12,468 nt of DNA from Pediococcus sp. (lineage in GTDB: Bacteria > Bacillota > Bacilli > Lactobacillales > Lactobacillaceae), in assembly GCA_022712335.1 (NCBI GenBank), contig JALAGR010000097.1, forward strand, positions 1-12,468. The letters are read 5' to 3'. Numbering within the stretch: position 1 is the stretch's first letter; every line of letters begins with the position of its first letter. The position numbers were made by a program, and so were the translations under genes. Shown here piece by piece: positions 9,579 to 12,468 of this stretch. The notes beneath the pieces were generated by a model. The model saw only the letters and a program-made list of their open reading frames with translations. It made no database searches and was not told the origin of the DNA.

Positions 9579-9602
9579 AAAGTGATGCGGAGGGTTTATA
9601 AT
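9575..9602 (+). promoter_or_regulatory. Candidate promoter of the alcohol dehydrogenase gene
   Basis: TATAAT (9597-9602) is a perfect -10. TTCAAA (9575-9580) lies 16 bases upstream and matches TTGACA at four of six positions. The predicted start is near 9609, giving a leader of about 44 bases before the adh ATG. The promoter lies just downstream of the rbfA terminator, so adh is probably transcribed on its own. Confidence 0.6.
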
Positions 9603-9652
9603 GGAATTGTGAATTAGAATACATAATTGTTTGTAAATTTGGAGGTCGTAAA

Positions 9653-10669
9653 ATGAAAGCAGCTGTAGTTAGAGATAATAGTGATGGATACGTAGATATC
9701 GTTGAAAAAGAATTACGTCCTATTAAATCAAATGAAGCATTAGTGGACGTTGAATATTGCGGAGTTTGTCATACCGATTTACATGTTGCTAGTGGGGATT
9801 TTGGAGAAAAACCAGGGCGAATCATTGGTCACGAAGGTATTGGTATTGTTCGTGAGATTGGTAAGGACGTTGATAGTTTAAAGATTGGTGACCGTGTTTC
9901 GATTGCATGGTTCTTTGAAGGATGTGGGCGTTGCGAATATTGTACAACTGGTCGTGAAACTTTCTGCCGTAGTGTTCAAAATGCAGAATATACTGTTGAT
10001 GGTGGGATGGCTGAACAAGCAATTGTTGTCGCTGATTATGCAGTTAAAGTTCCCGAAAATTTAGATCCTGTACAAGCTAGCTCAATCACTTGTGCTGGTG
10101 TGACAACTTATAAAGCAATTAAAGTTTCTAAAGTGCATCCAGGCGAATGGCTAGCGATTTACGGAGCGGGTGGACTTGGAAACCTTGCAATTCAATATGC
10201 TAAAAATGTTTTTAACGCTAAAATAATCGTAGTCGATGTTAATGATGACAAGCTAGCTTTGGCAAAGAAGTTGGGCGCTGAAATTACTATAAATTCTCTT
10301 CATGAAGATCCTGCCAAAGTGATTCAAGAAAAATGTGGTGGTGCTCATGGAGCAGTTGTTACGGCGGTGGCTAAGGCAGCATTTGATTCAGCTGTCGACT
10401 GTTTACGGGCTGATGGAGTGCTGGCAGCGGTAGCACTTCCAGTCGACACCATGGACCTTTCCATTCCACGGGTCGTTTTAGACGGAATCCAAGTAGTGGG
10501 ATCATTAGTTGGTACGCGTGCTGATCTGGCAGAGGCTTTCCAATTTGGAGCGGAAGGCAAAGTGAAACCAATTGTTCAAACCCGTGCATTATCAGAAGTG
10601 AACGATATTATAGACGAAATGCGTGCAGGTCAAATCGAGGGACGCATGGTTGTCGACATGAAAAAATAA
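9653..10669 (+). CDS. adhP: Zinc-dependent medium-chain alcohol dehydrogenase (AdhP/AdhA type)
   Basis: Cytoplasmic enzyme interconverting primary alcohols and aldehydes with NAD(H); in a lactic acid bacterium it most likely reduces acetaldehyde or similar aldehydes to regenerate NAD+ (substrate inferred). The 338 residues fit the family. Catalytic zinc ligands are Cys39 (GVCHTDLH), His60 (GHEGIG) and Cys147 ([13 protein letters not shown]); structural zinc ligands are Cys91, Cys94, Cys97 and Cys105. The Rossmann motif GAGGLG is at 171-176 and Asp195 ends the second strand, which favours NAD over NADP. The ATG at 9653 follows GGAGG (9641-9645). It sits alone between two terminators, with its own promoter and a cre-like site. 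Nothing is broken, and no mobile-element marks are visible beside it. Confidence 0.95.
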   Translation: MKAAVVRDNSDGYVDIVEKELRPIKSNEALVDVEYCGVCHTDLHVASGDFGEKPGRIIGHEGIGIVREIGKDVDSLKIGDRVSIAWFFEGCGRCEYCTTGRETFCRSVQNAEYTVDGGMAEQAIVVADYAVKVPENLDPVQASSITCAGVTTYKAIKVSKVHPGEWLAIYGAGGLGNLAIQYAKNVFNAKIIVVDVNDDKLALAKKLGAEITINSLHEDPAKVIQEKCGGAHGAVVTAVAKAAFDSAVDCLRADGVLAAVALPVDTMDLSIPRVVLDGIQVVGSLVGTRADLAEAFQFGAEGKVKPIVQTRALSEVNDIIDEMRAGQIEGRMVVDMKK

Positions 10670-10689
10670 TTTAAATTAAGATTAAGATT

Positions 10690-10724
10690 AGACAAGTGCA
10701 TCAGTGATGATGGACTTGTTTTTA
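10690..10724 (+). terminator. Intrinsic terminator of adh
   Basis: ACAAGT (10692-10697) pairs with ACTTGT (10714-10719). After one G-G mismatch, CATCA (10699-10703) pairs with TGATG (10708-10712) around a GTGA tetraloop of the GNRA class. Five T follow (10719-10723). The outer stem can extend by G-U and A-T pairs to 10690. Confidence 0.88.
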
Positions 10725-10749
10725 TTTGGACGAAAAATAAGGCGAAATC

Positions 10750-10778
10750 TTTTTAATACACTAGAAGTAATGTAAAAT
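10750..10778 (+). promoter_or_regulatory. Weak candidate promoter of truB-ribF
   Basis: TAAAAT (10773-10778) matches the -10 consensus at five of six positions. The hexamer 17 bases upstream is only T-rich (10750-10755, three of six matches). Some promoter is expected here because the adh terminator lies just upstream. Transcription would start near 10785. Confidence 0.4.
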
Positions 10779-10791
10779 GGCTAGAGAAGAG

Positions 10792-10806
10792 TGCATTTTT
10801 AATGCA
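10792..10806 (+). other. Small leader hairpin ahead of truB
   Basis: TGCATT (10792-10797) and AATGCA (10801-10806) form a perfect 6-bp stem with a TTT loop. It lies close to the predicted 5' end of the truB mRNA and five bases before the GAGAGG ribosome binding site. It has no T-run after it, so it is not a terminator; a role in mRNA stability or translation is possible but unproven. Confidence 0.45.
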
Positions 10807-10810
10807 GAAT

Positions 10811-10816
10811 GAGAGG
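10811..10816 (+). promoter_or_regulatory. Ribosome binding site deciding the truB start
   Basis: GAGAGG lies ten bases before the ATG at 10827. It falls inside the stretch that would be coding if the upstream in-frame ATG at 10809 were used, and that ATG has no purine-rich site at a workable distance. This supports 10827 as the start. Confidence 0.65.
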
Positions 10817-10826
10817 TTACATTAAG

Positions 10827-11726
10827 ATGGATGGAATTATTCCAATCAATAAAGAACGCGGCATGACTAGTCACGATGTCGTCGCTAAAGTTCGTGGGAT
10901 TTTAAGAACTAAAAAAGTTGGGCATAGTGGAACGTTAGATCCAAGCGTTGACGGTGTTTTACCAATTTGTGTCGGTCGAGCAACTAAAGTAGTGGATTAC
11001 TTGATGGGCTTTGGGAAAATTTATAAAGGTTCCATTACACTTGGATTTTCAACGACGACTGAGGATTTAGATGGTGAAGTGGTCGAATCAGAAAAGCTCA
11101 GCGAACCGCTTACGGACGAACAAATTAACCAGGCATTGGCTACCATGACGGGAACGTTGATTCAAATTCCGCCCATGTATTCTGCCGTTAAAGTGAATGG
11201 TCGCAAGCTATATGAGTACGCACGTGCTGGTGAAACGGTCGAACGCCCACAACGTGAAATTAATGTTTACGACTTTGTTCAAACGCGTCCATCAGTTTTT
11301 GATGAAGAAAAGGGTCAGCAAACCATTTATTTTGAAGTTAGCTGTGGTAAGGGAACGTACGTAAGAACTTTAGCCGTTGATTTTGGACGTCATTTTGGGC
11401 TTCCAGCAGTAATGTCAGATTTAACTCGGTTAGCTAGCGGCGGTTTTAAATTAGAAGAGTGTCTGACACTAGCTGATTTAGAACAAGCACGTGATGATGA
11501 ACGAGTCGCTGAAGTTATGTACCCATTGGATCGAGCATTAGACAATTTTAGTTCAGTTACCATTACAGATGCTGAATGGACCATTGTAAAAAACGGTGGC
11601 TTCTTAAACCGTCCCCAAACGGACGAAGTAATTACTTTAAAATATAACGGAAATATTCAAGCGTTGTATCAATATGATGATGAACGTGAACTTTATATTC
11701 CGAAAAAAATGTTGTTGGTGAAATAA
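10827..11726 (+). CDS. truB: tRNA pseudouridine(55) synthase TruB
   Basis: Converts uridine 55 in the T-loop of tRNAs to pseudouridine and acts as a tRNA chaperone. From the ATG at 10827 the protein is 299 residues, a normal length, and begins MDGIIPINKERGMTSHDVV as family members do; the in-frame ATG at 10809 would add six residues of unconserved sequence. Key features are GHSGTLDPSVDGVLPI with catalytic Asp38, IPPMYSAVKVNGRKLYEYAR (114-133) with Tyr118, and GTYVRTLAVDFG with Tyr178. The C-terminal region looks like a PUA-type extension. It is followed after two bases by ribF, the usual partner downstream in Firmicutes. Confidence 0.96.
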   Translation: MDGIIPINKERGMTSHDVVAKVRGILRTKKVGHSGTLDPSVDGVLPICVGRATKVVDYLMGFGKIYKGSITLGFSTTTEDLDGEVVESEKLSEPLTDEQINQALATMTGTLIQIPPMYSAVKVNGRKLYEYARAGETVERPQREINVYDFVQTRPSVFDEEKGQQTIYFEVSCGKGTYVRTLAVDFGRHFGLPAVMSDLTRLASGGFKLEECLTLADLEQARDDERVAEVMYPLDRALDNFSSVTITDAEWTIVKNGGFLNRPQTDEVITLKYNGNIQALYQYDDERELYIPKKMLLVK

Positions 11727-11728
11727 GA

Positions 11729-12468
11729 ATGCAAATAGTAAAAATACATCATCCATATTCAAAAGAAATGATTCCAAAAGATCCAGTAGTTCTTGCGCTG
11801 GGCTTTTTTGATGGAGTTCATCGGGGACACCAGGCGGTCATCAAGCAAGCTTGCCAGAAGGCACAAGAACAAAATTTGAAAGTAGCAGCGATGACATTTG
11901 ATCATCATGCTTCAGTGGTTTTTGAACAACCACACCAGAAGTTTAGCCCATTAAGTTATTTAACTTCTGTAGAACGAAAAGCTGAATTAATGGATGAGCT
12001 TGGAGTCGATATCCTTTATGTGGTGGATTTTACATCGGCTTTTGGAAGTTTAAATCCTGAAGATTTTGTTCAACAATACATGGTAGATTTAAATGCTAAA
12101 GTAGTTGTTGCGGGTATTGATTATACCTTTGGGCCTGCTGAACTAGCTAATATGGACACGTTGCCAGCGTTAGCTCAAAGCCGTTTTGAAGTAGTGAAAG
12201 TACCCAAAATTATTTTTAAAGACGATAAAATCGGTTCGGGCAAAATTCGAGAAATGGTCACTGAAGGAGACATTGACGAAGCGGATTCTCATTTAGGTTA
12301 TGCGTTCCAAACGCGCGGGGTAGTGGTTCATGGCGAAGCACGGGGGCGTGAGCTAGGTTTCCCAACGGCCAATATCGTTTCTGATGAAAATCAAATTACT
12401 CCGGGTATTGGAATTTATGTTGTTGAAATCAAAGTCGGAGAACGCTGGTATAAAGGAATGGCTTCGGT
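11729..12468 (+). CDS. ribF: Bifunctional riboflavin kinase / FAD synthetase RibF (3' partial)
   Basis: Makes FMN from riboflavin and then FAD. No stop occurs before the window ends; 246 complete codons are visible of about 310 expected. The N-terminal FMN adenylyltransferase domain shows GFFDGVHRGH (25-34, the HxGH-type nucleotide site), MTFDHHA where many relatives have TFDPHP, FGSLNPEDFV, and VVAGIDYTFG. The usual ISSTxxR motif reads IGSGKIR (168-174). The riboflavin kinase domain then begins, with GFPTAN (210-215) intact. The ATG at 11729 is two bases after the truB stop; GGTGA (11717-11721) inside truB, seven bases upstream, can pair with the anti-Shine-Dalgarno sequence, so the two genes are probably coupled. 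Confidence 0.95.
   Translation, partial: MQIVKIHHPYSKEMIPKDPVVLALGFFDGVHRGHQAVIKQACQKAQEQNLKVAAMTFDHHASVVFEQPHQKFSPLSYLTSVERKAELMDELGVDILYVVDFTSAFGSLNPEDFVQQYMVDLNAKVVVAGIDYTFGPAELANMDTLPALAQSRFEVVKVPKIIFKDDKIGSGKIREMVTEGDIDEADSHLGYAFQTRGVVVHGEARGRELGFPTANIVSDENQITPGIGIYVVEIKVGERWYKGMAS

Noticed and set aside
9589..9612. Mini-ORF ATG GAA TTG TGA with a GGAGGG site ahead of adh
   Set aside because: It is three codons long and overlaps the candidate -10, so the adh transcript would start too late to carry it.
10675..10690. ATTAAG short tandem repeat, about 2.7 copies
   Set aside because: It is too short and AT-rich to separate from chance; it is simply the flank of the adh terminator.
10809..10811. 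Upstream in-frame ATG as truB start
   Set aside because: It lacks a ribosome binding site and would add MRGYIK, which is outside the conserved TruB N-terminus; the ATG at 10827 has GAGAGG at proper spacing.
1..12468. CRISPR arrays, tRNA or rRNA genes, insertion sequences, prophage or defence genes
   Set aside because: No direct repeat-spacer pattern, RNA gene, transposase or phage-like ORF is visible; intergenic gaps are all under 160 bases and are explained by promoters and terminators.

Overview
The window is chromosomal DNA from a low-GC Gram-positive bacterium of the order Lactobacillales, most likely family Lactobacillaceae. This rests on a PolC-type replicative polymerase, the gene order polC-rimP-nusA-ylxR-ylxQ-infB-rbfA-truB-ribF, strong AGGAGG-type ribosome binding sites, a CcpA-type cre site and an asparagine-rich IF2 linker. 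The genus cannot be fixed from the sequence alone. All genes lie on the + strand.

Layout. (1) 1-4052: the 3' part of polC, whose start lies upstream of the window; it ends in a QLSLF sliding-clamp-binding tail. (2) 4053-4170: an intergenic leader with a good candidate promoter, then an intrinsic terminator hairpin, then the rimP ribosome binding site. The terminator therefore sits between promoter and operon, as expected for attenuation by NusA. (3) 4171-9514: the rimP-nusA-rnpM(ylxR)-ylxQ-infB-rbfA operon, tightly packed (largest gap 21 bases, one 1-base overlap) and closed by a strong terminator. (4) 9554-10724: a self-contained unit with a cre-like operator, promoter, zinc-dependent alcohol dehydrogenase gene (adhP/adhA type) and its own terminator, placed between rbfA and truB, which are usually adjacent in this gene order. 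(5) 10725-12468: a weak candidate promoter, a small leader hairpin, truB and ribF, translationally coupled; ribF runs off the window end.

How the genes work together. RimP and RbfA mature the 30S subunit, IF2 starts translation, NusA controls pausing and termination, YlxR/RnpM and YlxQ are small RNA-binding proteins, and TruB makes tRNA pseudouridine-55. RibF makes FMN and FAD. The alcohol dehydrogenase is the only metabolic outsider; it probably reoxidises NADH in fermentation and looks subject to carbon catabolite control.

I found no convincing undescribed system. Most of the window is conserved housekeeping DNA. The points most worth a second look are the rimP-nusA leader attenuator, the independently regulated adh insertion with cre overlapping its -35 region, the extended Asn-rich IF2 linker, and an altered nucleotide-binding motif in RibF.
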